64,000 nucleotides of DNA from an uncultured Lachnospiraceae bacterium (GTDB taxonomy: Bacteria; Bacillota; Clostridia; Lachnospirales; Lachnospiraceae), in contig CAJTUA010000017.1 in assembly GCA_910579615.1 (NCBI GenBank), forward strand, positions 45,993-109,992, written 5' to 3'. Each line of letters opens with the position of its first letter. The stretch's first letter is position 1. The position numbers and the translations under genes were made by a program. Of this stretch, positions 8,654 to 16,517 are shown piece after piece. The notes under the pieces are model-generated. The model made no database searches. It was not told where the DNA came from and saw nothing but the letters and a program-made list of their open reading frames with translations.

Positions 8654-10006
8654 ATGGAAGGTAAGGAAACGTGGATTAAGGAAGTAAAGGCAAGGGAAAT
8701 TTTGGATTCCAGGGGGAATCCGACCGTGGAGGCGGAGGTTATCTTAGAGGATGGGAGCATCGGGCGCGCGGCGGTGCCATCGGGCGCGTCCACCGGGGAA
8801 TATGAGGCGCTTGAGCTTAGGGACAATGTGGAGCGCCGCTATCAGGGAAAGGGTGTGCAGAGTGCCGTTTCCAATGTAAATACGGAGCTCGCGGGGGTTC
8901 TTAAGGGCATGGAGCCATTTTCACAGGCAGACATTGACAAAAAACTGCGCGAGGCGGACGGAACGGAAAAGAAGGAGAGGCTTGGCGCAAACGCGATTCT
9001 TTCAGCATCACTTGCAAATGCCTGCGCTGCCGCAAAATCTAGGCATCAACCGCTCTACCGCTATCTTGGCGGGGAGAACGCAAAGCGTCTGCCCGTGCCA
9101 ATGATGAATATTGTCAACGGTGGCGTGCACGCGAAAAATGACCTTGATTTCCAGGAATTTATGATAATGCCTGCCGGGGCGGAAAGCTTCCGCGAGGGGC
9201 TGCGCATGGGAACGGAGGTATACCATGAACTGAAGAAGTTGCTTGCAAAAAACGGGCATGTCACAGCAGTCGGGGATGAGGGCGGCTTTGCGCCGGATTT
9301 GAAAAACGCGGAGGAGGTGTTCGAATATATGACGCAGGCGGTGCGCGCGGCGGGGTATGAGCCGGGGCGCGATATCGTTTTCGCGATGGATGCCGCGGCA
9401 AGCGAGCTTTTCAATGAGGATGCCGGAATGTATTACTTTCCGGGGGAAAGCCACCAGAAGATGGCACAATTCCGTGACCCGGTGGCAGCGCCGGACACAA
9501 AAAAACTTGAAATCATGCGCAACACAAAGGAAATGATTGATTACTATGCGATGCTGTGTGAGAAGTATCCGATTGCGTCCATTGAGGATGCGCTGGATGA
9601 AAATGATTGGGAAGGCTGGGAGGAGCTGACGGCGCGGCTTGGCGGCAAAGTGCAGTTGGTCGGCGATGATTTGTTCGTGACGAATACAAAGCGCCTTGCC
9701 GAAGGAATCCGCCGCCATGCGGGCAACGCGGTTTTGGTGAAACTGAACCAGATTGGCTCCCTGACGGAAACGCTGGAAACGATTTCCATGGCGAAGGAGG
9801 CGGGATACCGCGCGGTGATTTCGCACCGCTCCGGTGAGACGGAGGATACCTTTATCGCTGACCTTGCCGTGGCAACGGAGGCGGGGCAGATTAAGACCGG
9901 GGCGCCATGCCGCAGTGACCGTGTCGCGAAATACAACCGGCTGCTGCGCATTGAGGAGGAGCTTGGCAGCGCGGCGCGTTACCAAAACCCGTTCGCGCAG
10001 CAGTAA
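8654..10006 (+). CDS. eno: Enolase (phosphopyruvate hydratase), slightly enlarged form
   Basis: Converts 2-phosphoglycerate to phosphoenolpyruvate in glycolysis. 450 aa from ATG 8654 behind AAAGGAG; the frame is open further upstream but lacks a site. Family motifs are present in order: ILDSRGNPTVE, AAVPSGASTGEYEA, LGANAILSASLA, PVPMMNIVNGGVHA, QEFMIMPAG, VGDEGGFAP, SIEDALDENDWEGW, LVGDDLFVTN, VKLNQIGSLTET, SHRSGETEDTFIADL. Two things are odd: about 20 extra residues around 260-290, and SIEDA where most enolases have SIEDG. It may be a second, divergent enolase; no other glycolytic gene is adjacent. Confidence 0.93.
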   Translation: MEGKETWIKEVKAREILDSRGNPTVEAEVILEDGSIGRAAVPSGASTGEYEALELRDNVERRYQGKGVQSAVSNVNTELAGVLKGMEPFSQADIDKKLREADGTEKKERLGANAILSASLANACAAAKSRHQPLYRYLGGENAKRLPVPMMNIVNGGVHAKNDLDFQEFMIMPAGAESFREGLRMGTEVYHELKKLLAKNGHVTAVGDEGGFAPDLKNAEEVFEYMTQAVRAAGYEPGRDIVFAMDAAASELFNEDAGMYYFPGESHQKMAQFRDPVAAPDTKKLEIMRNTKEMIDYYAMLCEKYPIASIEDALDENDWEGWEELTARLGGKVQLVGDDLFVTNTKRLAEGIRRHAGNAVLVKLNQIGSLTETLETISMAKEAGYRAVISHRSGETEDTFIADLAVATEAGQIKTGAPCRSDRVAKYNRLLRIEEELGSAARYQNPFAQQ

Positions 10007-10011
10007 GCAAC

Positions 10012-10053
10012 GGGATTCCATGTGCATCTATGCACATTCGCGCCCCTGCGCAT
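10012..10053 (-). repeat. Dispersed post-terminator repeat, partial copy (copy B)
   Basis: On the reverse strand ATGCGCAGGGGCGCGAATG begins right after the T-tract of the reverse-strand terminator at 10057-10097. The left half matches copies C and E; the right half diverges into its own small hairpin (TGCATAGATGCA). Confidence 0.5.
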
Positions 10054-10056
10054 AAA

Positions 10057-10097
10057 AGAAGGCAGACACAGTATATCTACTCTGTGTCTGCCCTTCT
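10057..10097 (-). terminator. Terminator of the reverse-strand lipoprotein operon
   Basis: GGCAGACACAG (10061-10071) pairs with CTGTGTCTGCC (10082-10092); outer AGAA/TTCT pairs around one bulged base. The T-run (TTCTTTTAT) is on the reverse strand. Confidence 0.75.
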
Positions 10098-10127
10098 GAA
10101 CGCTGCAAAAAGCAAAACGATTTTTCC

Positions 10128-10403
10128 TTACGCATCCGCCCCGCCTGCATCGGGCGTAATGTCTTTCTCCGAGGTAATCTCGGAATCCACGACATCGCCG
10201 CCGATTTTTTTTGGCTCCTTCATTTTACAGGCATAAAAATGGATGATATTCCCGCGGTTCATCATGCGCTCGTTATTGTCAAATAGTGAGAGATCCCGTG
10301 TGTAGGCGATATGGTCATACATATAAAAGTCCTCGTGTGCTGTGACGTCATATGGTAGGATGGGCGTGAAATTATGCTCCTTCCCAGATTGTGTGTCAGC
10401 CAT
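10128..10403 (-). CDS. Small hypothetical protein, 91 aa
   Basis: I place the start at ATG 10403 (MADTQSGKEHNF) because AAGGA is 5 nt upstream. A second possible start at 10433 overlaps the stop of the preceding gene (TAATG) and would add ten residues, so translational coupling is possible. The protein is soluble, with aromatic residues (HEDFYMYDHIAY) and an acidic tail. No family recognised. It follows the lipoprotein gene directly and shares its terminator. Confidence 0.6.
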   Translation of the reverse strand: MADTQSGKEHNFTPILPYDVTAHEDFYMYDHIAYTRDLSLFDNNERMMNRGNIIHFYACKMKEPKKIGGDVVDSEITSEKDITPDAGGADA

Positions 10404-10432
10404 AATATCCTTCTTTCTGCCACAAAACGGCA

Positions 10433-11491
10433 TTATTGCAATGAAAAAATCTGAATGTCATCGGGTGTTCTTCCCTGGCTGTATACCGTGCTCCCATCTA
10501 AGGTGATAAAAAACTGTGCCTGGTAATACAGGCGGTGGCCCTGGTTGGAATACACGAGTACATTGTAACAGAGGCGGTCATTCATGATTGTGATGTCATC
10601 CTGCAGGTAGAACAGGTAATCCTGCATATCCCCGGCCAGCCCCGTCTGTGCCGCGTTAAGCCTTGAGAGGCGTTCGAGTACCTCCTGCGGTGTGGCGGTA
10701 ACAACCTTGGAATCCTGGTCTTCCGTGTAGCTGTAGATGCCGGTAAGGTAGGCAGATTGTGTCGGGTGTGAATGGTTAAGGACAAGGTTTGCGCCCGACC
10801 ACGAAAAAGAAAGTGCTGCCCCGGTATCGCCTGCAAAAGAGGCCTCGTTTCCGGAAATCTGTGCGACGCCGGAAAGCTCCTCCACTTTGTAATCAAGGTA
10901 GGAGTAGGCAGTAAATTCGAAGTGCCCGTCATCAATCTGTTCCATTATGATATAGCTGCGCAAAGAACCGTCCTCATTCATGACGACATAAGTGCCGTTC
11001 CATGAAATGGCGGTATCGCCGGCATCCTGGTAAAGTGGGTGCACGGTAATCTCCTGTATGGTGTTGTCTGCAAGGATGCATTTTAATCCGCCGTCCTTTT
11101 TGTTGACCAGAACGAGGGGCTCCATCGCACTTCCCTTTAAGGAGATAAGGAAAGTATAGTAATTTTCCGAGTCGATACAAAGGTCGTCGGAGACGAGGGA
11201 AATCTCGTAATGCTCCGAATCAAGGAAAGCCCGGATTTGCTCTGCCGCCGCTTCTGGCGTGTAAGCACCCGATATCGGGGTCGGTGTCACAAAAGGCGTT
11301 GGTGTGGTGCTTGGAACCGGCATTGTGCCGGAATCCTCCGCGCCCGGAGAGAGCACCGCCGTAGGCGTGGGTGTTATCGAAGTTTCATCCCCGGAGGAAG
11401 GCGCAGCGCCGCACGAGACCGCAAACATCAGCGGTACAAGCGCAAAAACAGATACAAATTTTGGAAAAATATGTAGTTTTTTCATATGCAT
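10433..11491 (-). CDS. Predicted lipoprotein with Thr/Pro stalk, unknown function
   Basis: 352 aa. A signal peptide (KKLHIFPKFVSVFALVPL) ends in the lipobox FAVSCG, so the mature cysteine should be lipidated and anchored outside the membrane. A Thr/Pro-rich stalk (TPTPTAVLSPG, TTPTPFVTPTP) leads to a globular domain of about 270 residues containing YTPEAAAEQIRAFL and a second similar stretch (TPQEVLERLSRL). This echoes the duplicated module of the protein at 3921-4940. Start chosen at ATG 11491 behind a G-rich site; ATG 11485 is also possible. First gene of a two-gene unit. Confidence 0.7.
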   Translation of the reverse strand: MHMKKLHIFPKFVSVFALVPLMFAVSCGAAPSSGDETSITPTPTAVLSPGAEDSGTMPVPSTTPTPFVTPTPISGAYTPEAAAEQIRAFLDSEHYEISLVSDDLCIDSENYYTFLISLKGSAMEPLVLVNKKDGGLKCILADNTIQEITVHPLYQDAGDTAISWNGTYVVMNEDGSLRSYIIMEQIDDGHFEFTAYSYLDYKVEELSGVAQISGNEASFAGDTGAALSFSWSGANLVLNHSHPTQSAYLTGIYSYTEDQDSKVVTATPQEVLERLSRLNAAQTGLAGDMQDYLFYLQDDITIMNDRLCYNVLVYSNQGHRLYYQAQFFITLDGSTVYSQGRTPDDIQIFSLQ

Positions 11492-11700
11492 TACGACACC
11501 CCCCGACAAAAATTATTTCTAAGATAAATATACAACACAATGTGGTAAAAAGGCAAGTGTTTTCCTTGCTATTTTTAAAGGAATTTTTTATAATGTGAAA
11601 GAAACCGTGCAAAAGGGCGGGAGGCCTGCAAAGGTGTATGGGGCGTGCTCCCACCCGCAAAACAGAATGCTGCCAGGGTGTGGCGGAAAGCGGGGGAAAT

Positions 11701-12882
11701 GTGGAAGAGAAGGATGAAAAAAACAGAATCGGGCGCCTTATGGTAGAACCTCTGCTTGACTGGTATGCCGAAAATGCGAGGAAGCTGGCGTGGAGGGAAG
11801 ACCCGAAACCATACTATGTCTGGGTGTCCGAGATTATGCTCCAACAGACGCGCGTGGAGGCGGTAAAGGGATATTTCGCGCGCTTTATCGGGGAATTGCC
11901 TGACATTGCGGCATTGGCGGGGGCGCAGGAAGAAAGGCTTTTAAAACTGTGGGAAGGGCTTGGGTATTACAGCCGTGTGAGGAGCCTGAAAAAAGCCGCC
12001 TGCATCGTGATGGAACAATACAACGGCAAGCTGCCGCGAAAAACGGAGGAGCTTTTGAAATTGCCGGGCATCGGGGCATATACGGCAGGTGCAATCGCGT
12101 CCATCGCCTACGGGCAGGTGGCGGCGGCGGTGGACGGCAATGTGCTGCGCGTCATGGCGAGGCTTTGGGGCGATGGTGCGGATACCGGAAAGGAGGGTGT
12201 GCGCCGCGACTGGGCAAGGCGGCTGGAAGCCGTGATGCCGCAGGATTTCCCGGGCGCATTTAACCAGGCGCTCATGGAGCTTGGGGCGACGGTCTGCCTG
12301 CCAAACGGGAAACCTCTTTGCGCGCAATGTCCGGTGGGCGGGCTTTGCGTGGCGCACCGCGAAGGGACATGGGAAAAGTTCCCGGTAAAGGCAAAGAAAA
12401 AGCCGCGCCGCATCGAGGAGCGCACGGTGCTTTTAGTTGAAACAAGGGAGGGCTTTCTTGTGCGGAAGCGCCCGGATAAGGGGCTGCTCGCGGGGCTTTG
12501 GGAATACCCGGCGGTAAGCGGGGAAAAGACGGAAACAGAGATTTTGGAATTGTTTGCAAAGGCGGGGGATATCGTGGGGGGAATTTTGCCGCTCGGGAAG
12601 GCAAAGCATATCTTTTCCCACATCGAATGGCATATGCAGGGATATTATGTGCAAATCCGGGAGCTTTCTCCAGATTTCGCAAAAATTTGCTTTGAAAATG
12701 AAAAAATGTATGATATAATGAAAGACGGTTTTCCGGCAGGCTGCATTCCGGTAGCATGGGAGCGCCTGGAGGCGGAATATTCCATCCCGTCGGCACTGGA
12801 AGCATACCGGAAGGCAGTGAAGAAGCTGCTCGCATCGCGCGAAAACGGCGCGGAGGGCGGGGGCTTGGAAAGGAACGGTTGA
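11701..12882 (+). CDS. mutY: A/G-specific adenine glycosylase
   Basis: Removes adenine mispaired with 8-oxoguanine or guanine. 393 aa from GTG 11701, behind GGGGGAAAT; ATG 11740 is the alternative and would still keep the catalytic core. Seen: catalytic glutamate in LQQTRVEAV, helix-hairpin-helix LPGIGAYTAGAIAS, catalytic aspartate in VDGNVLRVMAR near residue 145, four cysteines of the iron-sulfur loop (CLPNGKPLCAQCPVGGLC) and the Nudix-like C-terminal domain (residues about 240-370) that senses 8-oxoG. The first cysteine spacing is seven residues instead of the classic six. The FNT gene starts 5 bp after the stop. Confidence 0.95.
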   Translation: MEEKDEKNRIGRLMVEPLLDWYAENARKLAWREDPKPYYVWVSEIMLQQTRVEAVKGYFARFIGELPDIAALAGAQEERLLKLWEGLGYYSRVRSLKKAACIVMEQYNGKLPRKTEELLKLPGIGAYTAGAIASIAYGQVAAAVDGNVLRVMARLWGDGADTGKEGVRRDWARRLEAVMPQDFPGAFNQALMELGATVCLPNGKPLCAQCPVGGLCVAHREGTWEKFPVKAKKKPRRIEERTVLLVETREGFLVRKRPDKGLLAGLWEYPAVSGEKTETEILELFAKAGDIVGGILPLGKAKHIFSHIEWHMQGYYVQIRELSPDFAKICFENEKMYDIMKDGFPAGCIPVAWERLEAEYSIPSALEAYRKAVKKLLASRENGAEGGGLERNG

Positions 12883-12886
12883 TAAG

Positions 12887-13546
12887 ATGAAAAAAGTATT
12901 TCAGGATTTTGTGAAGGCAGTATTGTCAGGCTTTATGATTGGGATTGGCGGAACGGTTTACCTCTCCTGCGAGAATAATGTTGTTGGGGCGGTTCTGTTT
13001 ACCATCGGTCTGATTACCATCTGCGAGTTTGGCTTTAACCTCTACACCGGCAAGGTTGGCTACACCCTGGTAAATGGCGGGAAATGGCCGGAAAAGCTAG
13101 AATTTCTCGGCATTGTCATCCTCGGCAATTATGTTGGTACGATGCTGTACGGTTTCGCCTTTGGCGCGGGCAAACATACGCTGCGGGAAAAGGCGGAGAG
13201 GATTTGCCTGGCTAAATTAGAGCAGAACCTCCTGGTGGTATTTCTGCTTGCAATCTGCTGCGGTCTTCTGATGTTTATCGCGGTCGATTCCTATAAGAGA
13301 AATGCCGGGAGTTTCTCAAAGTACATGGCGATTATGATTGGAATCCCGACCTTTATCCTTTCTGGATTTGAGCACAGCATTGCGGATATGGCATATTTCG
13401 CGTTTGCGCCGCTTTCGGTCAATTTCCAGTTAAAAACCTATGCGTTCCTTCTCATCGTGCTCATTGGCAATGGCATCGGCGGCGTGCTGATTCCGTGGTG
13501 CCAGAAATATGCATATCCGGAGAAGAATGAAAAAATCGGGAGTTAA
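12887..13546 (+). CDS. Formate/nitrite transporter (FNT) family channel
   Basis: 219 aa with six membrane helices. The family's conserved central segments are visible: SGFMIGIGGTVYLS near the N-terminus, FGFNLYTGK in the first re-entrant region, and SGFEHSIADM with the pore histidine near residue 163. FNT channels pass formate, nitrite or similar small anions. The particular anion cannot be decided; formate is likely in a fermenting anaerobe. It lies 5 bp behind mutY, with which it is probably co-transcribed, and overlaps the end of sleC on the opposite strand by four bases. Confidence 0.88.
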   Translation: MKKVFQDFVKAVLSGFMIGIGGTVYLSCENNVVGAVLFTIGLITICEFGFNLYTGKVGYTLVNGGKWPEKLEFLGIVILGNYVGTMLYGFAFGAGKHTLREKAERICLAKLEQNLLVVFLLAICCGLLMFIAVDSYKRNAGSFSKYMAIMIGIPTFILSGFEHSIADMAYFAFAPLSVNFQLKTYAFLLIVLIGNGIGGVLIPWCQKYAYPEKNEKIGS

Positions 13547-14976
13547 GAGTATTCCGCAATGCGCGAGATGGCGACATAAATCTGCGAAATTTTATACCAT
13601 GTGGCAAAATCTACGACACCGGTCTGAGGGAGGTCAAATTGCTTTTGGAAAGCAAGGACGGCTTCCCTTGTTCTTTGTCCGAAAATGCCGTCCGCGGCAA
13701 TGTTTGGAATCGGATAGTATACATTTGCAATTGCGTCAACCTGCTCCTGCATCTGGCGCACTTTGCTTCCGGTGGAACCAACGGAGAGCGGTTCGCCCGG
13801 GTAGGAGGACGGAATGCCGGAAATTGTCTCGGAAGTATTGATGTAGATGGATTGGCCGTAGTAGTAGCGGAGAATCTGGATGGCGGTGTAGCCGGAATCC
13901 GCGAGGGATTTCGAGCCCCACTGCGACATCAGGTTCGGGCAGGTGACGCGTTTGCCGTCACAGTATTGTGTCAGGATTGGCTGGCGCACATTTGGGCGGG
14001 AAAGGTAGTTGTTGAAAATATTATCCACCGCTTCGCTGATGGTATCGTAGATATTGCGCTCGTTAATCCATTTGTGGTCGTATGCCGTGGAGGAAGTGAT
14101 GGTGAAGTCATATCCTTTGTTGCGGTAAAATTCCGTGTACACGCGGTTTAAGGTAAAGGACTGTATGGCAAGGATGTTCGCGTAAATCGCCGCCTGCGGC
14201 CATGTCGCGTAGATTTCACTCGACGCAACATTTTTGATGTAATCGCGGTATGGCACATAGTAGTTCGGGGCGGAGGAATCCGACGGCGTTCCGTCGTGCA
14301 CCACCACATACTCCGGAATGACAACGCGGCTTAAAACGATTTCCCCGGTTTCGGAGGTCGGCTGGATTTCCGGCTCAATGATTTTTGGCGGGTATTCCCC
14401 GTAGAGTGTGTGCGGTCCGATGACAAATACTTCCGCGCTGTCTGGCTCACTGTCGGAGATAGGGTCAAGCACAATGTTCTGGAGGGCAGTGACATCCGGA
14501 AGAAGCTCCGCGCCGTTAATGAGTACAGGCTCATAGCCGTCCGCCGTGATGTAGAAGGTGTATTCCGAATACGGTTGGTTGGCAAACGGCTCTAAACTGT
14601 AGGAGAGCGGCGGTGTTGGAAGGCTGATGGTAGGGGTAAGCCCCGTGGCATCCGTTGTGAGTGTCTGGACGACACTGTCTGGGTCCCCGCTGTAGGAGAT
14701 GGTAATCGTGGCATTTGCAACCGGACGGTTTCCCGCCGATGCCAGCACGGAAATACGGAGCTGCCCGGTCGCATCGGAAGGGTCACGTCCGTCTTCGGCA
14801 AGGCTGTCTTGCTGGGTGGAAGAAGCACCGTTTTGCGTCGGCGTACCTTCTGGATTTTCCTGTGTGCCTGGCGCACCTGCCACATTTTCTGGAAGCGCGG
14901 TTTCCTGCTGCGCACTGAATTTTCCGCTTCCTTCCATGCGCCTGCGCGGTCTTAGTAAAAATGGGGTTCGTCTCAT
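13543..14976 (-). CDS. sleC: SleC-like spore cortex-lytic enzyme (SpoIID-type domain plus peptidoglycan-binding domain)
   Basis: 477 aa from ATG 14976, preceded by GAGGT at 5 nt; an ATG at 14988 is possible. In order: a Ser/Thr/Gln-rich head, a prepro-like beta domain (QLRISVLASAGNRPVANA ... ITADGYEPVLI), a SpoIID/LytB-like lytic domain (VVVHDGTPSDSSAPNYYVP, KNVASSEIYATWP, TLNRVYTEFYRNKGYDFT, TSSTAYDHKW, QYCDGKRV), and a C-terminal peptidoglycan-binding repeat (GSTGSKVRQMQEQVD ... DGIFGQRTREAVLAFQ). This is the architecture of clostridial SleC, stored as a zymogen in spores to degrade cortex at germination. No signal peptide, which fits a mother-cell-made spore protein. Implies a spore-former. 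Confidence 0.8.
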   Translation of the reverse strand: MRRTPFLLRPRRRMEGSGKFSAQQETALPENVAGAPGTQENPEGTPTQNGASSTQQDSLAEDGRDPSDATGQLRISVLASAGNRPVANATITISYSGDPDSVVQTLTTDATGLTPTISLPTPPLSYSLEPFANQPYSEYTFYITADGYEPVLINGAELLPDVTALQNIVLDPISDSEPDSAEVFVIGPHTLYGEYPPKIIEPEIQPTSETGEIVLSRVVIPEYVVVHDGTPSDSSAPNYYVPYRDYIKNVASSEIYATWPQAAIYANILAIQSFTLNRVYTEFYRNKGYDFTITSSTAYDHKWINERNIYDTISEAVDNIFNNYLSRPNVRQPILTQYCDGKRVTCPNLMSQWGSKSLADSGYTAIQILRYYYGQSIYINTSETISGIPSSYPGEPLSVGSTGSKVRQMQEQVDAIANVYYPIPNIAADGIFGQRTREAVLAFQKQFDLPQTGVVDFATWYKISQIYVAISRIAEYS

Positions 14977-15069
14977 GGTTGACCTCATGAAAAATTCATT
15001 TCCTTCCATGTATATGCAAAGATGCGGGAAATAATTTTTCTTTCCCCCGAAAATCTTTGAAATTCCCGC

Positions 15070-15098
15070 TTGTATTTTGGGCAAGGTTGTGATATTAT
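15070..15098 (+). promoter_or_regulatory. Promoter of carAB
   Basis: TTGTAT (15070-15075), 17-bp spacer, extended -10 TGaTATTAT ending at 15098. Confidence 0.6.
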
Positions 15099-15149
15099 TT
15101 TAGCAATTTGAGTATTGATTACCATTCGGTGGTTTTCAAAAACTGAATC

Positions 15150-15219
15150 AGCCTCATTCGAAGACGAACGACCTTAAGGAGTGGATGGACTCCGCTATGA
15201 GGCTTTTGTCTTCTTTTTT
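15150..15219 (+). promoter_or_regulatory. carAB leader attenuator hairpin
   Basis: AGCCTCAT (15150-15157) pairs with ATGAGGCT (15197-15204) and is followed by TTTGTCTTCTTTTTT. Inside lies a second hairpin, GGAGT-ggatgg-ACTCC (15178-15193). A terminator ahead of carA implies attenuation. PyrR-bound attenuators are known on pyr operons of Bacillota, but I do not see a clear PyrR loop, so the effector is unassigned. Confidence 0.65.
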
Positions 15220-15254
15220 ATGCGGTATTCTAAAAATGGCAGATGGAGGATTGT

Positions 15255-16517
15255 ATGAAAGCATATCTAATACTGGAGGATGGACATGTTTTTTCCGGTG
15301 AAGGCATCGGGGCGGACAGGGAAGTCATAAGTGAAATCGTCTTCAACACCTCAATGACGGGCTATCTTGAGATTCTGACGGACCCATCCTATGCGGGACA
15401 GGCTGTCGTTATGACCTACCCGCTCATCGGCAATTACGGCATATGCACAGCGGACATGGAATCGGCGCGGCCCTGGACGGACGCATTCATTGTGCGGGAA
15501 CTTTCGAGGGTACCAAGCAATTTCCGCAGCGAAGAAAGCATCGATGCATTCCTTAAGAAAAACGGGATTCCGGGCATCGCGGGGATTGACACGCGGGCAT
15601 TGACGAAAATCCTGCGCGAGAGCGGCACAATGAACGGGATGATTACGACAAAAGAGTATGCAGACCTTTCCGAACCGATTGCGCGTATGAAGGAATACCG
15701 TGTGGCAGGTGTCGTGGCAAAAGTATCGTGCAGGGAAAAATATACAATGCCGGTGGAGGATTTTAAGCCGACGAATTATGAGCAAGCGCGCATGACCTAT
15801 ATGGCGGACAAAACAATGTGTGCGGCGATTGAGGATGCAAAGCGCGCGGGAATTTGCCTTGGCGAGATTGCGATGTACTCCGTACAGGGTGTGGCGGGGA
15901 TTGAAAAGTTAAGCGCGGCGGCCAATGACCCGGACAGGGGGAGGAAGCACTACCGTGTCGCGATGATGGATTTCGGCACGAAGAAAAATATGCAGCACTG
16001 CCTGCAAAAGCATGGCTGTGAAGTGACGGTTTACCCGGCGGACACGAAAGCGGAGGAAATTCTTGCGGGAAGGTATGACGGCATTATGCTTTCCAACGGA
16101 CCGGGCGACCCGGCAGAGTGCGTGGATATCATAGAGGAAGTAAAAAAGCTTTACGATGCCGACACGCCGATTTTTGCCATCTGTCTCGGGCATCAGCTTA
16201 TGGCGCTTGCCAATGGTTTTCAGACAACGAAAATGAAGTACGGGCACCGCGGCGCGAACCATCCGGTTAAGGATCTGCAGACGGGCAGGGTGTACCTCTC
16301 CTCACAGAACCACGGCTATGTGGTCGTTGAAGATTCCATTGACAAGGCGGTGGCCAAGGTTCGTTTTCTCAACGCGAACGACAAATCGGTGGAGGGGCTT
16401 TCCTACAAAAACAAAAAAATCTTTACCGTGCAGTTCCACCCGGAGGCATGCGGAGGACCTACGGATACGGAATTTTTGTTTGACGAATTTATCCGGATGA
16501 TGGAGGTGGATGCGTAA
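15255..16517 (+). CDS. carA: Carbamoyl-phosphate synthase small (glutaminase) subunit
   Basis: Hydrolyses glutamine and passes ammonia to CarB to make carbamoyl phosphate for pyrimidine and arginine synthesis. 420 aa from ATG 15255, chosen because GGAGG is 5 nt upstream. N-domain: YLILEDGHVFSGEGIG and FNTSMTGYLEILTDPSYAGQ. GATase domain: MLSNGPGDP, nucleophile cysteine in ICLGHQLMAL, histidine and glutamate in QFHPEACGG. It is 40-60 residues longer than usual, owing to a stretch between about residues 155 and 232 (QARMTYMADKTMC...) that separates the two domains. Its TAATG stop overlaps the start of carB. Confidence 0.95.
   Translation: MKAYLILEDGHVFSGEGIGADREVISEIVFNTSMTGYLEILTDPSYAGQAVVMTYPLIGNYGICTADMESARPWTDAFIVRELSRVPSNFRSEESIDAFLKKNGIPGIAGIDTRALTKILRESGTMNGMITTKEYADLSEPIARMKEYRVAGVVAKVSCREKYTMPVEDFKPTNYEQARMTYMADKTMCAAIEDAKRAGICLGEIAMYSVQGVAGIEKLSAAANDPDRGRKHYRVAMMDFGTKKNMQHCLQKHGCEVTVYPADTKAEEILAGRYDGIMLSNGPGDPAECVDIIEEVKKLYDADTPIFAICLGHQLMALANGFQTTKMKYGHRGANHPVKDLQTGRVYLSSQNHGYVVVEDSIDKAVAKVRFLNANDKSVEGLSYKNKKIFTVQFHPEACGGPTDTEFLFDEFIRMMEVDA

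Noticed and set aside
9008..10027. 339-codon frame opposite enolase
   Set aside because: Antisense shadow; composition rich in Arg/His/Cys, no family features.
15100..15254. T-box leader for carA
   Set aside because: No GGTGG-type T-box sequence and no specifier arm; only a hairpin terminator is seen.
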